NCBI GenBank assembly: GCA_024743115.1 | Contig: JANSXC010000008.1 | Coordinates: forward strand, 186,001 to 250,000 | Length of the DNA: 64,000 nt | Direction: 5' to 3' | Source of the DNA: a bacterium | Lineage (GTDB): Bacteria > Planctomycetota > UBA1135 > UBA2386 | Part shown: one piece after another, positions 1 through 7,366 of the stretch | How the letters are laid out: each line of letters begins with the position of its first letter | Numbering within the stretch: the first letter of the stretch is position 1 | Notes under the pieces: generated by a model | What the model was told of the DNA's origin: nothing | What the model saw: only the letters and a program-made list of their open reading frames with translations | The model's database searches: none | Program-made: the position numbers and the translations under genes

Positions 1-142
1 CGATCGCGCCTTCCGGATCCGGGTGCGGTTCGGGCGCACTGGCGCAACCACCGAGCGCGGCGCCCGCCACGATTGCCAGCGCGCCGGCCGCGAGGGCCCG
101 CGCGCGGGCGGGCTGGTAGGGGTTGCGGGGCGCGGGCGGCAT
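1..142 (-). CDS. Putative lipoprotein, N-terminal fragment (runs off window)
   Basis: Only the first 47 codons are in the window. The reading begins MPPAPRNPYQ, followed by a basic stretch, a hydrophobic alanine-rich segment and the lipobox LGGC, then CASAPEPHPD. This is a classic lipoprotein signal peptide, so the mature protein should be lipidated on the Cys and anchored in a membrane. The start ATG at 140-142 lies about 30 bp downstream of the recO stop on the same strand, so the gene may be co-transcribed with recO. The frame stays open upstream of this ATG as far as the end of recO, but I see no better start codon. The function is unknown because the body of the protein is missing. Confidence 0.55.
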   Translation of the reverse strand, partial: MPPAPRNPYQPARARALAAGALAIVAGAALGGCASAPEPHPDPEGAI

Positions 143-173
143 CCAGGGATGTTCGAGGGCGTGCCGGAACGCG

Positions 174-905
174 TCAAGCGAAGATGAGCGGTCGCCAGCG
201 CGGGCGCAGCTCCGTCGCCGCGCGCAACCACGCGCCCGGCAGCCCCGCGGCCAGCCGGGTGGGGGCGTCGTCGTGACCGTGCGGCCATTCTCGCCCCGGG
301 GCTGCGCGCAGCCAGCGCAGCAGCCCGAGCACATCGGGCGCCACGGCCTGCCGCGGCGCCTCGGCATGGTCGCGGCAGAAGAACGCCAGCGATCCATCAT
401 TGCGGTAGGCGCGATTCCCGAGCTCGGCGCCGCATTCCGAGCAGTGGTCGAGGTCCGGCAGCGCCCCGAGGTGGTCGAGCAGCCGCAGCTCGAGTCCGAG
501 CACGACCCGCGGCAGGCGCGCCGTCGGGCAACGTTCCAATAGCGTCAATCCGCCCGCGAGCAGGTCGTAGGCCAGCGGATCGGGCCGGCCGTCCGGCATC
601 GCGAAGTCCGCGAGCTGCGCCAGGTGACTCGCCGCCACGAACCGCTCCGGCTGCCGCAGGTGGCGGCGCTCATGGATCAGCTCCGCCCGCACCAGCAGCC
701 GCAGTCCGCCACGATCGGGCGAGAACGTCGCTCGCACCTCGTTGAGGAAGTCGATCCGCCCGAGAAACGGCGAGTCGGGTCGGTGGGCGCCCTTCGCAAG
801 CCCCGCGATCCGGCCGTGCTCGCGTGTGACGACGGTCACGATGCGGCTCGACTCACGGAAGTCGGAGCGACGCAGGATCGTGGCTGTCGTGGTGAGCTGG
901 GGCAC
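174..905 (-). CDS. recO: DNA repair protein RecO
   Basis: RecO anneals single-stranded DNA and helps RecR load RecA in the RecFOR recombination pathway. The 243-residue length is normal for the family. The N-terminus has the OB-fold pattern (ILRRSDFRESSRIVTVVTRE, G-R-I-A-G-L-A-K-G at 31-39). A zinc-binding motif follows at C155-x2-C158 and C177-x2-H180, so the last ligand is His where Cys is usual. The start is GTG at 905. It lies 8 nt after a TATCGT hexamer, with no Shine-Dalgarno, so the message is probably leaderless. A lipoprotein gene follows after about 30 bp on the same strand. Identification rests on the OB-fold region, the zinc motif and the length, and I consider it secure. Confidence 0.93.
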   Translation of the reverse strand: MPQLTTTATILRRSDFRESSRIVTVVTREHGRIAGLAKGAHRPDSPFLGRIDFLNEVRATFSPDRGGLRLLVRAELIHERRHLRQPERFVAASHLAQLADFAMPDGRPDPLAYDLLAGGLTLLERCPTARLPRVVLGLELRLLDHLGALPDLDHCSECGAELGNRAYRNDGSLAFFCRDHAEAPRQAVAPDVLGLLRWLRAAPGREWPHGHDDAPTRLAAGLPGAWLRAATELRPRWRPLIFA

Positions 906-913
906 GGTGGGGG

Positions 914-919
914 ACGATA
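914..919 (-). promoter_or_regulatory. -10 element of recO (TATCGT), leaderless arrangement
   Basis: The minus-strand hexamer TATCGT ends 8 nt before the GTG start of recO. There is no Shine-Dalgarno in between and no recognisable -35. It matches the recurring TAnnnT box found 7-12 nt before many starts in this window. Confidence 0.5.
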
Positions 920-1031
920 GCGGCAGGTGTTCGTTCAGGCTGTGCGAAACGGCGTGATGAGTGGGTGTTGTCGTACGGGGTCGCTACTTGCGCGGTCGAT
1001 CCGGGATCAAGCCCACTGGGCTGCCGCGCAG

Positions 1032-1046
1032 CTTGCTGGAATCACC
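1032..1046. repeat. 15-bp direct repeat, left copy
   Basis: The sequence CTTGCTGGAATCACC occurs here and again, identical, at 1810-1824. The two copies bracket the tail-collar gene at 1126-1809. Sequences outside the repeats differ. Confidence 0.7.
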
Positions 1047-1108
1047 TGACCAATAAGCTGACCGCATCAACCCAGCCCGCTAACCTCCCGTCGCTCTCGG
1101 CTACAGCC

Positions 1109-1119
1109 GGGAGGAAGGA
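1109..1119 (+). promoter_or_regulatory. Ribosome-binding site of the tail-collar gene
   Basis: The purine run GGGAGGAAGGA ends 6 nt before the ATG at 1126. It is one of the few strong Shine-Dalgarno sequences in the window and it fixes this start. Confidence 0.7.
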
Positions 1120-1125
1120 ATCAGG

Positions 1126-1809
1126 ATGACGAAACCCACCGGCATTGGGGAACGGTTGAAGGCGGCCGTTCTGGACAAGTTGGCGACGTTGGTTGTCGCT
1201 GCAGCAGTCGCGATTGTCGCATCAATCGGCACATGGTTCGTGACGATCACGAATGTAGTTCTGGACGAGGTGCAACTCCACGACCTCGCGAAGAAGCTCT
1301 CAGAGGATTCTCGCTTCGCCGCCCGAGTAGCAACGCTCGCGGGCTCGCCCGTCGGAAGCGTCGTTGCGTGGCCGGCGGCCCAGTCTCCCCCCAGCGGATG
1401 GGCGCCGTGCATCGGGCAAGCAATCGAGGCCAGCCCGCAGGATCGCATCGTGTCGGTATTGGGCATTACCTACGACGCAGATGGCACCGGAAGAGTCCAA
1501 CTCCCGGACTTTCAGGGCTACTTCCTCCAGGGCGCAGGCCAAGGTGATGAATCCGGATCGAGCGGGGGCGCCGGGAAGCTAGCGTTTCAGCTACGGCAAG
1601 GGCAGATGGGTAGCCCTGAAGCCACATCACACGGCATACGTGAAGTGGTAGCACTCCGTGCAGCTTTTCAGAGCAACCCTCGCCCCAACAAGATCTTTGA
1701 CGGCTGGGCGCCGGACACACGACTCCCGAAGAAGGGGAAAGACAACTATCGCGTTCTGGACAATCGGCCGCCGTTCGTAGCCGTCCAGTGGATCATCCGC
1801 GTGAAGTGA
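1126..1809 (+). CDS. Membrane-anchored phage tail-collar-domain protein
   Basis: The protein has 227 residues. A single membrane helix lies at about 19-40, followed by a short helical linker. A C-terminal domain runs from VGSVVAWPA (77-85) through the QLPDFQGYFLQG segment (125-136) to NRPPFVAVQWIIRVK at the C-terminus. These are hallmarks of phage tail-collar/microcystin-dependent-protein (MdpB) domains, which normally occur in tail fibres. Here the domain is tethered by an N-terminal helix and no other phage gene is nearby. A strong Shine-Dalgarno supports the ATG. Base composition looks less GC-rich than the neighbours, and a 15-bp direct repeat flanks the gene, both consistent with acquisition by transfer. 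A role in surface display or adhesion is a guess. The domain call is solid and the function is unknown. Confidence 0.8.
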   Translation: MTKPTGIGERLKAAVLDKLATLVVAAAVAIVASIGTWFVTITNVVLDEVQLHDLAKKLSEDSRFAARVATLAGSPVGSVVAWPAAQSPPSGWAPCIGQAIEASPQDRIVSVLGITYDADGTGRVQLPDFQGYFLQGAGQGDESGSSGGAGKLAFQLRQGQMGSPEATSHGIREVVALRAAFQSNPRPNKIFDGWAPDTRLPKKGKDNYRVLDNRPPFVAVQWIIRVK

Positions 1810-1824
1810 CTTGCTGGAATCACC
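1810..1824. repeat. 15-bp direct repeat, right copy
   Basis: CTTGCTGGAATCACC, identical to 1032-1046, begins at the last base of the TGA stop of the tail-collar gene. Direct repeats on both sides of one atypical gene suggest insertion or a duplication scar. Confidence 0.7.
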
Positions 1825-1879
1825 AGATGAGCAGGTCTCGCTCGACCGAGGCGCGGGCTAGTGCCGCTCACCGTCGTGT

Positions 1880-1885
1880 TAGAAT
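1880..1885 (+). promoter_or_regulatory. -10 element (TAGAAT) before the DUF2007-like gene
   Basis: TAGAAT lies 9 nt before the ATG at 1895 with no Shine-Dalgarno between, so the transcript would start at or within a few bases of the start codon. No convincing -35 is visible. Confidence 0.5.
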
Positions 1886-1894
1886 TGGCCCCCC

Positions 1895-2455
1895 ATGCTT
1901 CTGGGTGACGCGAGAACGCAGATCACGTCCGCCCTGGTCGTCGTAAGTTGCCTGTTCCTCGTGTTTGCTGCGGTGGCTCGCCTGATGCATCGAAGGCGCC
2001 GCCCCCGCCGGCACGACCTCGGGCGGAACGAACACTTCGTGAGACTGGTCGACTGCGGTTCTGTGAAGGAGGCAAGCCGACTCGCCGCGCAGTTGCGCGA
2101 TCAAGGCATCGTGGCACTCGCGAACGCGAAGCAGCGGCCGCCGCGATACAACCGCCGAAACATCAAGATCTCGGGCGGCTACCAGGCGTTCGTTGCCGTG
2201 GTCTCGCCCGACGTGGATCGCGCCCGCGAGCACCTTCGATCTCTTCATTGCCCAAGCGCGGGAGCCGGAAGGCGAGATGCCAGTGAAGCGGAGATCCTCG
2301 AGTTGCTCAGTGACGAAGCTGCGGAACCGGTCGAGCCTTCAACGGACACATTCATGGATCGCGCCTCGTCCTGGCTCGATCGGGGAGTGCGCGTCACGAT
2401 GTGGCTGATCGGCATCGCGATCGCGGCTCAGTTGATCTACCTCACGATCTCGTGA
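1895..2455 (+). CDS. Two-helix membrane protein with a DUF2007-like domain
   Basis: The 186-residue protein has hydrophobic helices at about 11-33 and 165-184. A soluble middle section (about 48-115) reads HFVRLVDCGSVKEASRLAAQ and later FVAVVSPDVDRAREHL. The pattern of a strand, an EA-x-LL-type helix, a 'GI.a' strand and a final 'VV..D...A...L' resembles DUF2007, a small domain annotated as putative signal transducing without biochemical proof. A cluster of Arg/His (37-45) follows the first helix, placing the domain probably in the cytoplasm. The start ATG sits 9 nt after a TAGAAT box. The gene is monocistronic, converging with the CorC-type gene. The domain assignment is tentative. Confidence 0.6.
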   Translation: MLLGDARTQITSALVVVSCLFLVFAAVARLMHRRRRPRRHDLGRNEHFVRLVDCGSVKEASRLAAQLRDQGIVALANAKQRPPRYNRRNIKISGGYQAFVAVVSPDVDRAREHLRSLHCPSAGAGRRDASEAEILELLSDEAAEPVEPSTDTFMDRASSWLDRGVRVTMWLIGIAIAAQLIYLTIS

Positions 2456-2521
2456 AACGCGGGGGCGCTCGCCGGCCAGTCCCAGGTGGTTAAGGTCGAC
2501 GCAGCGTCCAGCGCGCATTGC

Positions 2522-2527
2522 TAGAAT
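2522..2527 (+). promoter_or_regulatory. Orphan TAGAAT box between convergent genes
   Basis: TAGAAT here is identical to the box at 1880-1885 but lies in the 196-bp gap between two convergent genes. An ATG 15 nt downstream (2543) opens a 23-codon frame (MWEDHSFTTGISQ...) ending at 2614. No homology is recognised, so it may be chance or a small transcript. Confidence 0.25.
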
Positions 2528-2651
2528 CGGCCGACCGGCCAGATGTGGGAGGATCACTCCTTCACAACGGGGATCTCCCAGGTGTCATTCACCGCTTGGA
2601 AGACCCGCCAGTGAACCTATTCCAGCAAGTCAGCCCCGTTCGGCTGGCAGC

Positions 2652-4007
2652 TCAACTCGCGTCCTGCTGCACCTGCACCGCGTGCACCTCGGACGGGTGG
2701 GACGCGAGCATCGTCAGCCGCAGGCGCTTGAGCCGCCGTTCGTCCGCCGCGAGCACGACGAACTCGATGCCGGCGATGACGAGGTTCTCGTCCGGTCTCG
2801 GAATGCGGTTGCAGTGGGCGATGACGAGGCCGGCGATGGTTTCCCAGTCGCTGTCCTCGGGCAAGTTGCTGCCGAGCAGGCCGTTGACGTCGGCGATCGT
2901 CGCGCGTGCTGGCACCTCGACGACGCGGCCTTCTTCGATCACGACCGATGGGCCCTGGTCGCCCTCTTCCTGGCCTTCTTCGTCGTACTCGTCGGCGATC
3001 TCGCCGACGATCTGTTCGAGAACGTCTTCGACACTGACGATGCCCGCGGTCGTGCCATACTCGTCGAGCACGATCGCCATGTGCTGGTTGCCGGCCTGGA
3101 ACCGCCGAAGCAACTGCGCAGCGCCCATCGACTCGGGCACGAACAGCGTATCGCGCATCATCGATTCGACGGATTTGCCGGCTGTGCTGCCGCCTTCCTG
3201 CAGCAGCTTGAGCGCGTCCTTGACGTAGAAGATCCCGACGACGTCGTCGATGCGTTCGCGATAGACCGGGTAACGCGAGAAGCCGTGCTCGAGTGCCGCC
3301 TCGATGACTTCGCCGATCGACGTCTCGCGTTCGAACGCGATGATGTCGGGGCGCTGCGTCATGATCGTCGAGACCTGCAGCTCCTTGAGTTGCACGATGT
3401 TGCCGATCCACGCGCGTTCCTCGCCCTCGAGGGTGTCCTCGGTCGAATCGGCGACGGCCGCCATGACCTGCTTGTGGACTTCGGCGGTATCGCTCGGGGC
3501 CTTGGCGCGGATGCGCAGGACGAGCAGGCACAGCCGGGTCAGGCCGAGCAGCGGCATCACGAGTGGCCAGCGCAGCACGAACCAGCCGAGGCGGACGGCT
3601 GGGCGCACGGCGAGCAGCGTGCGTTCGGCGCGGAACTTCGTAATGGCTACGGGCAGACTGCCCGCGACGAGCAGCATCACCGCGCCGAACGTCACGAGCG
3701 CGGTGACGTAGTACTCCGACGCGACCGCGAGCCGTAGCGCCCAGAGGCCGAGGATCCAGCCGGCGACCGTGTAGACGAACGCGACCGCGAGGTACTCGGT
3801 GTCGTGCTTGGCGATCTCGGTGTGGACCTGTTTGCCGAGCTTGGCGTCCTCATCGGCGAACTCGTTCTCGAGTTCGGCCGCGAGCAGCGAGCGCGAGTAG
3901 CCCAGCAGGCTCGCCGCGGCGATGGCGCCGAGCGAGGCCAGCAGTGCGCCGGCGATCGTGAACGCGAAGTAGTAGAGCGAGACCGCGGTGTCGACCGGCG
4001 GGCTCAT
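2652..4007 (-). CDS. CorC/CNNM-type membrane protein with tandem CBS domains
   Basis: From the ATG at 4007 the protein is 451 residues, about the usual length for HlyC/CorC (CNNM/TerC-linked) proteins implicated in divalent-cation efflux. It has an N-terminal membrane section with about four helices and then two CBS motifs: IMTQRPDIIAFE...SRYPVY...VGIFYVKD, and FQAGNQHMAIVLDEYGTTAG...EDVLEQIVGEI. The second holds the family signature VLDEYG. A C-terminal CorC_HlyC domain follows (EEGRVVEVPA to ERRLKRLRL). The frame is open upstream to an ATG at 4184, but that ATG is buried in a TATGAT -10 box (4180-4185), so it cannot easily be the start. A TTG at 4169 is another option. The family assignment is secure and the start is not. 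Confidence 0.88.
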   Translation of the reverse strand: MSPPVDTAVSLYYFAFTIAGALLASLGAIAAASLLGYSRSLLAAELENEFADEDAKLGKQVHTEIAKHDTEYLAVAFVYTVAGWILGLWALRLAVASEYYVTALVTFGAVMLLVAGSLPVAITKFRAERTLLAVRPAVRLGWFVLRWPLVMPLLGLTRLCLLVLRIRAKAPSDTAEVHKQVMAAVADSTEDTLEGEERAWIGNIVQLKELQVSTIMTQRPDIIAFERETSIGEVIEAALEHGFSRYPVYRERIDDVVGIFYVKDALKLLQEGGSTAGKSVESMMRDTLFVPESMGAAQLLRRFQAGNQHMAIVLDEYGTTAGIVSVEDVLEQIVGEIADEYDEEGQEEGDQGPSVVIEEGRVVEVPARATIADVNGLLGSNLPEDSDWETIAGLVIAHCNRIPRPDENLVIAGIEFVVLAADERRLKRLRLTMLASHPSEVHAVQVQQDAS

Positions 4008-4179
4008 GGTCTCGGTCCCTGGGAGGGTGATCGCTGCGGCGGCCAGCGCCGTCAGGGCTGTCGAGGGCGGGCGGATGCCCGGACTAGGTCCAGGCTCTTC
4101 CGGTTCGGACGCGTCGAGTAGCTGGCGGTCCGGAGAACGATCGGCATCGTGGCTGCGATTCGTGGGCAAGGTCGACGGA

Positions 4180-4185
4180 ATCATA
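4180..4185 (-). promoter_or_regulatory. -10 element (TATGAT) for the CorC-type gene
   Basis: TATGAT on the minus strand contains the upstream-most ATG of the CorC-type frame. As a -10 box it places transcription start near 4173 and argues for a start codon at 4169 (TTG) or 4007 (ATG). Confidence 0.45.
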
Positions 4186-4250
4186 AGCCAACCGCGGGTG
4201 GCGCGCAGGGGGATTCCGAACGGTCCGACACCATCGCTTGCGGAGCGTGC

Positions 4251-6230
4251 CTAATCCCGTTCAGGCGAAGACTCTGCGGGCCCCGGCCCGGCCGTGGACG
4301 GCCCGGCGGCTGGTGGGTCACCACTGTCGTTGGCGGCGTTCGCGGGTTCGAGTTCGCCGTCGTGCGAGTTCTCGGGATCGTTGTCCTCGAGGTCGAGGTC
4401 GGCTGGGTCCGCGGAGAAGCGGTTGCGGCCGTGGTCCTTGCTGGCGTAGAGCGCCTGGTCGGCGCGGTGGAGCACGGTCTCCCATGTGTCGCCGTGGCGA
4501 CTCGAGGCGAGCCCGATCGAGATCGTCAGCGGCAGTCCGAGTTCCTTGCCGCGTTGTTCGACGGCGATGTGCAGGCGCGCCGCGAACACCGACGCTTCTT
4601 CGGCGCTGGTCTCGGGCAGCACGACGAGGAACTCCTCGCCGCCGTATCGACTCACGGAATCGGACCGCCGGGCCGTCTGCCGCAGCACGTCCGCGGTCGC
4701 GCGCAGCGCGTTGTCGCCCTGCAGGTGGCCATAGGAATCGTTGAGCTGCTTGAAGTAGTCGAGGTCGCAGAGCAGGACCCCGACCTGGTTGTCGGTGCGG
4801 GTCGCGCGCGCGATCTCCTGATCGAGGCAGTGCAGCCCCATCGTGCGGTTCAGCAGGCGCGTGAGGCCGTCGGTCGATGCGAACTTCTGCGCCCGATCGC
4901 GGCGCTTCCGGAGCAGCAGGTTCTCGACGAGCAGCGAGCCGGTGAGGCTCATCGCGGTTGCCGTGTCCGCGTCCGCGACGGGGCGGATCGGGTCGTGTGA
5001 CAGCGACCGGTCGAGGACGAGGAACGACGGCGACTCGAAGTCATCGTTCAGCGGCACGAGCAGCGCTTCGTCGACGCCGAGCAACGCGAGTACGCCGTCC
5101 TCGGTCGCCGGGTCGCGTTCGAAGCGCGTTGGCCGCGCGCCGAGCAGTGCGGCGCGCATCAGCTCCGCCTCGGGCTCGGTTGGCTGCACGTAGGGGGTGT
5201 GGAGGCGGCGCGAGGACAGATCCGACTTCGCGCGCAGGACGAGCCGGCCGCGGCGGCGACACCACTTGGCGTAGAACGCCCGATCGTAGCCGCCGTGGCG
5301 TACGGCGGCCGCGGTCAGGGCCGTGATGATGCCGCGGTAGGTGCGGGCGCCCGAGCACGACAGCAACGTGAGCGCCATGTCGTCGAGCGCCGGCCGCGAC
5401 CGCAGGTTGAACGCCGGCACGTCGGCATCGATCGTCGACTCGCCGAACTCGGAGTCGAGGTCGGGCAGCGCGAAGTCGAGGCCGACCCGGCGCAGACCGT
5501 CCTCGACCAGGCTGCGGGTCTCGTCGAGGTGCGCGAGGGCTTCGACATCGATCTCGGCCGTGCCCTTCGTGGCCGCGGAGCGCCGCGCGGAGTCGACCTG
5601 GCCGAAACCGGCCAGGTCGGCGATGCGTTCGGCCCGGGTCAGCAGTTCGCGGATCTCGGGGTCGCAAGCGGTCTCGACACCGACTTGGGCCGCGGCCGCG
5701 AGTTCGCCGCCGAGCCGCCAATGCAACGTGTACGAGCGCGCGTCGGCCGGTGTCGTGGCCTGGCCGGTCTGCAGCCGCGAGAGTTGGTCGATCCAGTCTG
5801 GCGTCGTGCGCAGCAACCCGAACAAGTAGGCCTCGTCCGCGTCGAGCGTGCCGTGGTGCATGGCGAGGATGCGGGCCGCGCTCGCGATGCCGATCGACCG
5901 CATCCAGAGCCGGCGCAACGGCGCCGTGCCGCTCATGCCGCGTTCCGGGGTCAGGGCCAGACGTTGGGAGAGGGCGGGGCCGAGGGCCTTCACGAGTCGG
6001 CGCACCGTCCAGCGCTCCGTGGTCGGCCCGTAGACTGGCGACGTTGCGGCACGCAGCCCGCGCAGAACTGCCGGGGGGTCGAGAACGAGCAGCGCGACGA
6101 GTTCGTCTTCGCCGATTCGTTGGCGTCCGAGGTGTCGCCGGATCCGTCGCCGCAAGTCACAGATCGCGAGCACGGACGGCATCGTCGCGAGCAGGCTCGA
6201 ACCGGTGATGGCAGTGTAGGCGGCAGGCAC
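4251..6230 (-). CDS. Diguanylate cyclase (GGDEF) with an N-terminal HDOD-like region
   Basis: The protein makes cyclic di-GMP from two GTP. Of 659 residues, the C-terminal part is a full GGDEF domain: DGLTRLLNR, then LLCDLDYFKQLNDSYGHLQG (metal and guanine binding), then RYGGEEFLVVLP with GGEEF at 530-534. An RRSD motif five residues before GGEEF is an intact inhibitory I-site, so product inhibition is likely. The N-terminal third is helical and resembles HDOD signalling domains; the middle, with a run of hydrophobic strands, could be GAF-like. After the cyclase comes an acidic low-complexity tail of about 50 residues. No membrane helix is seen, so it should be cytosolic. The GTG start has an AAGGAG site 7 nt upstream. 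The leader is long, unlike most genes here. Confidence 0.9.
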   Translation of the reverse strand: MPAAYTAITGSSLLATMPSVLAICDLRRRIRRHLGRQRIGEDELVALLVLDPPAVLRGLRAATSPVYGPTTERWTVRRLVKALGPALSQRLALTPERGMSGTAPLRRLWMRSIGIASAARILAMHHGTLDADEAYLFGLLRTTPDWIDQLSRLQTGQATTPADARSYTLHWRLGGELAAAAQVGVETACDPEIRELLTRAERIADLAGFGQVDSARRSAATKGTAEIDVEALAHLDETRSLVEDGLRRVGLDFALPDLDSEFGESTIDADVPAFNLRSRPALDDMALTLLSCSGARTYRGIITALTAAAVRHGGYDRAFYAKWCRRRGRLVLRAKSDLSSRRLHTPYVQPTEPEAELMRAALLGARPTRFERDPATEDGVLALLGVDEALLVPLNDDFESPSFLVLDRSLSHDPIRPVADADTATAMSLTGSLLVENLLLRKRRDRAQKFASTDGLTRLLNRTMGLHCLDQEIARATRTDNQVGVLLCDLDYFKQLNDSYGHLQGDNALRATADVLRQTARRSDSVSRYGGEEFLVVLPETSAEEASVFAARLHIAVEQRGKELGLPLTISIGLASSRHGDTWETVLHRADQALYASKDHGRNRFSADPADLDLEDNDPENSHDGELEPANAANDSGDPPAAGPSTAGPGPAESSPERD

Positions 6231-6237
6231 GTGGAGA

Positions 6238-6243
6238 CTCCTT
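6238..6243 (-). promoter_or_regulatory. Ribosome-binding site of the GGDEF gene
   Basis: AAGGAG on the minus strand, 7 nt before the GTG at 6230, decides the start and shows that this message has a true 5' leader. Confidence 0.65.
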
Positions 6244-6420
6244 CATCTGTTCGGCTTCGCACGCTTTGTCGCTCAAGCGAGACCGGGTCCCATGCTGCCA
6301 ACGGCCTGGTCGGGTGCCTTCCCACCGCTGATTGGGGCTTTTTTGCCGTCGATAAGTCTCGTAATGAGAGAGGTTTGGGTTGAGTGATGCGGAATCGCAC
6401 GGGTTTTCTGTCCGGGTTGG
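6244..6420 (-). promoter_or_regulatory. Possible structured 5' leader of the GGDEF gene
   Basis: Read on the minus strand, this gap holds CAAACC, a TCTC/GAGA hairpin, then GACGGCAAAAAAGCC, and later GGCAGC. An outer pair CGAGAC...GTCTCG could close the whole. The order CAAACC-hairpin-GACGCAAAGCC-GGCAGC recalls the class I c-di-GMP riboswitch, but conserved bases are missing. This is a hypothesis only. Confidence 0.2.
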
Positions 6421-6447
6421 CCCGCGGTTCGCATCTGGACGGGTGCC

Positions 6448-7263
6448 ATGACCTGCCTCCCCTCGCAGACGGCGACTCCGGCTTCCGCGTCCGAGCGGCC
6501 GGACACCATCGAACGCTCCCCGTCCAACTCGGCTCGGCCCGCGATCGAGCGTGCCGCGGAGGTTCTCGCGCTTCACGAAGACTCGACGCTGGCGACCTTC
6601 CCGGAGCCGAGTGACGACCGGGCGCGCGCCGCGGGGCACGCGACCGCGTTGATGGACCTCTACCGCCGCACCAGTTCGGCCGAGGCCTTCGAGGCGTTGG
6701 TCGGGCTCGTGAGTCCGGACCTGCTCGCTCGCGTGCGCTCGCGGCTGCGGCGCCTCGGTGCGCAGCTCGATCCGCAGGAGGTGCTGCAGGACGCGATCGT
6801 CAACGTCTTCCGTTACCCGGACAAGTTCTCCGCGAGTCGCTACAACGCGTTCGCGGCATGGTCGGCCACGATCGTCGACAACGCGATCCGGCGGCAGCTG
6901 CGCAAGCGGCAGTCGGGCCCGGCCGTCGCGCTGAGCCCGATCGAGGTGCTGTCGCAGCAGGCCGACACCCGTTCGGCGGGGCCCGCGCTGGCCGCCGTCG
7001 AGAACGAGGAGACCCGAGCCGCCGCGAGTGCGTTCCAGGTCGTCCTGACGTGTTATCTCGCGGCGTTCGAGCGGCTCTCGGATCGCGAACGGTTCGTCCT
7101 CCAGATGGTCGAGGTGCAGCGGATGCGCTACGCCGAGCTGGGCGAGCTGCTCGGTATTCGCGCGGAAACGATCAAGATGGTCGTGTTCCGGGCGAGGAAG
7201 CGCATCAACGAGCGGATGAACGCGATCTTGCGCCCGGTCGACGCGCTGTCGCCAGCGGCGTAG
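6448..7263 (+). CDS. ECF-type RNA polymerase sigma factor
   Basis: The 271-residue protein has the sigma-70 region 2 pattern (LVSPDLLARVRSRLRRLGAQ, DPQEVLQDAIVNVFRYPDKF) and region 4 (FERLSDRERFVLQMVEVQRM, YAELGELLGIRAETIKMVVFRARKRINERM). It directs RNA polymerase to a specific promoter set. An N-terminal extension of about 65 residues, rich in Ser, Pro and Thr, precedes region 2 and is longer than in typical ECF factors. Planctomycete ECF families often carry such extensions. No anti-sigma gene is adjacent: the divergent neighbour is the diguanylate cyclase and the downstream gene is hutI. Its control is therefore unclear. The ATG at 6448 is the likely start, but the Shine-Dalgarno is weak. 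Confidence 0.85.
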   Translation: MTCLPSQTATPASASERPDTIERSPSNSARPAIERAAEVLALHEDSTLATFPEPSDDRARAAGHATALMDLYRRTSSAEAFEALVGLVSPDLLARVRSRLRRLGAQLDPQEVLQDAIVNVFRYPDKFSASRYNAFAAWSATIVDNAIRRQLRKRQSGPAVALSPIEVLSQQADTRSAGPALAAVENEETRAAASAFQVVLTCYLAAFERLSDRERFVLQMVEVQRMRYAELGELLGIRAETIKMVVFRARKRINERMNAILRPVDALSPAA

Positions 7264-7366
7264 CGCCCGCGACGCTCGCCTCGCGACCTCACCCCGCGAC
7301 CTTCGCCGTGGGCCTGCGACCCAAACGGCACTTGCGCGGGGCCCATCGTGCGCGGACCTTCTGCGC

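Noticed and set aside
1126..1809. Part of a prophage
   Set aside because: Only one tail-like domain is present; flanking genes are recO and a DUF2007-like protein, with no capsid, terminase or integrase.
6330..6350. Rho-independent terminator (plus-strand TTTTTT after a G-rich stretch)
   Set aside because: The preceding stem is at most four or five base pairs and there is no plus-strand gene ending just upstream.
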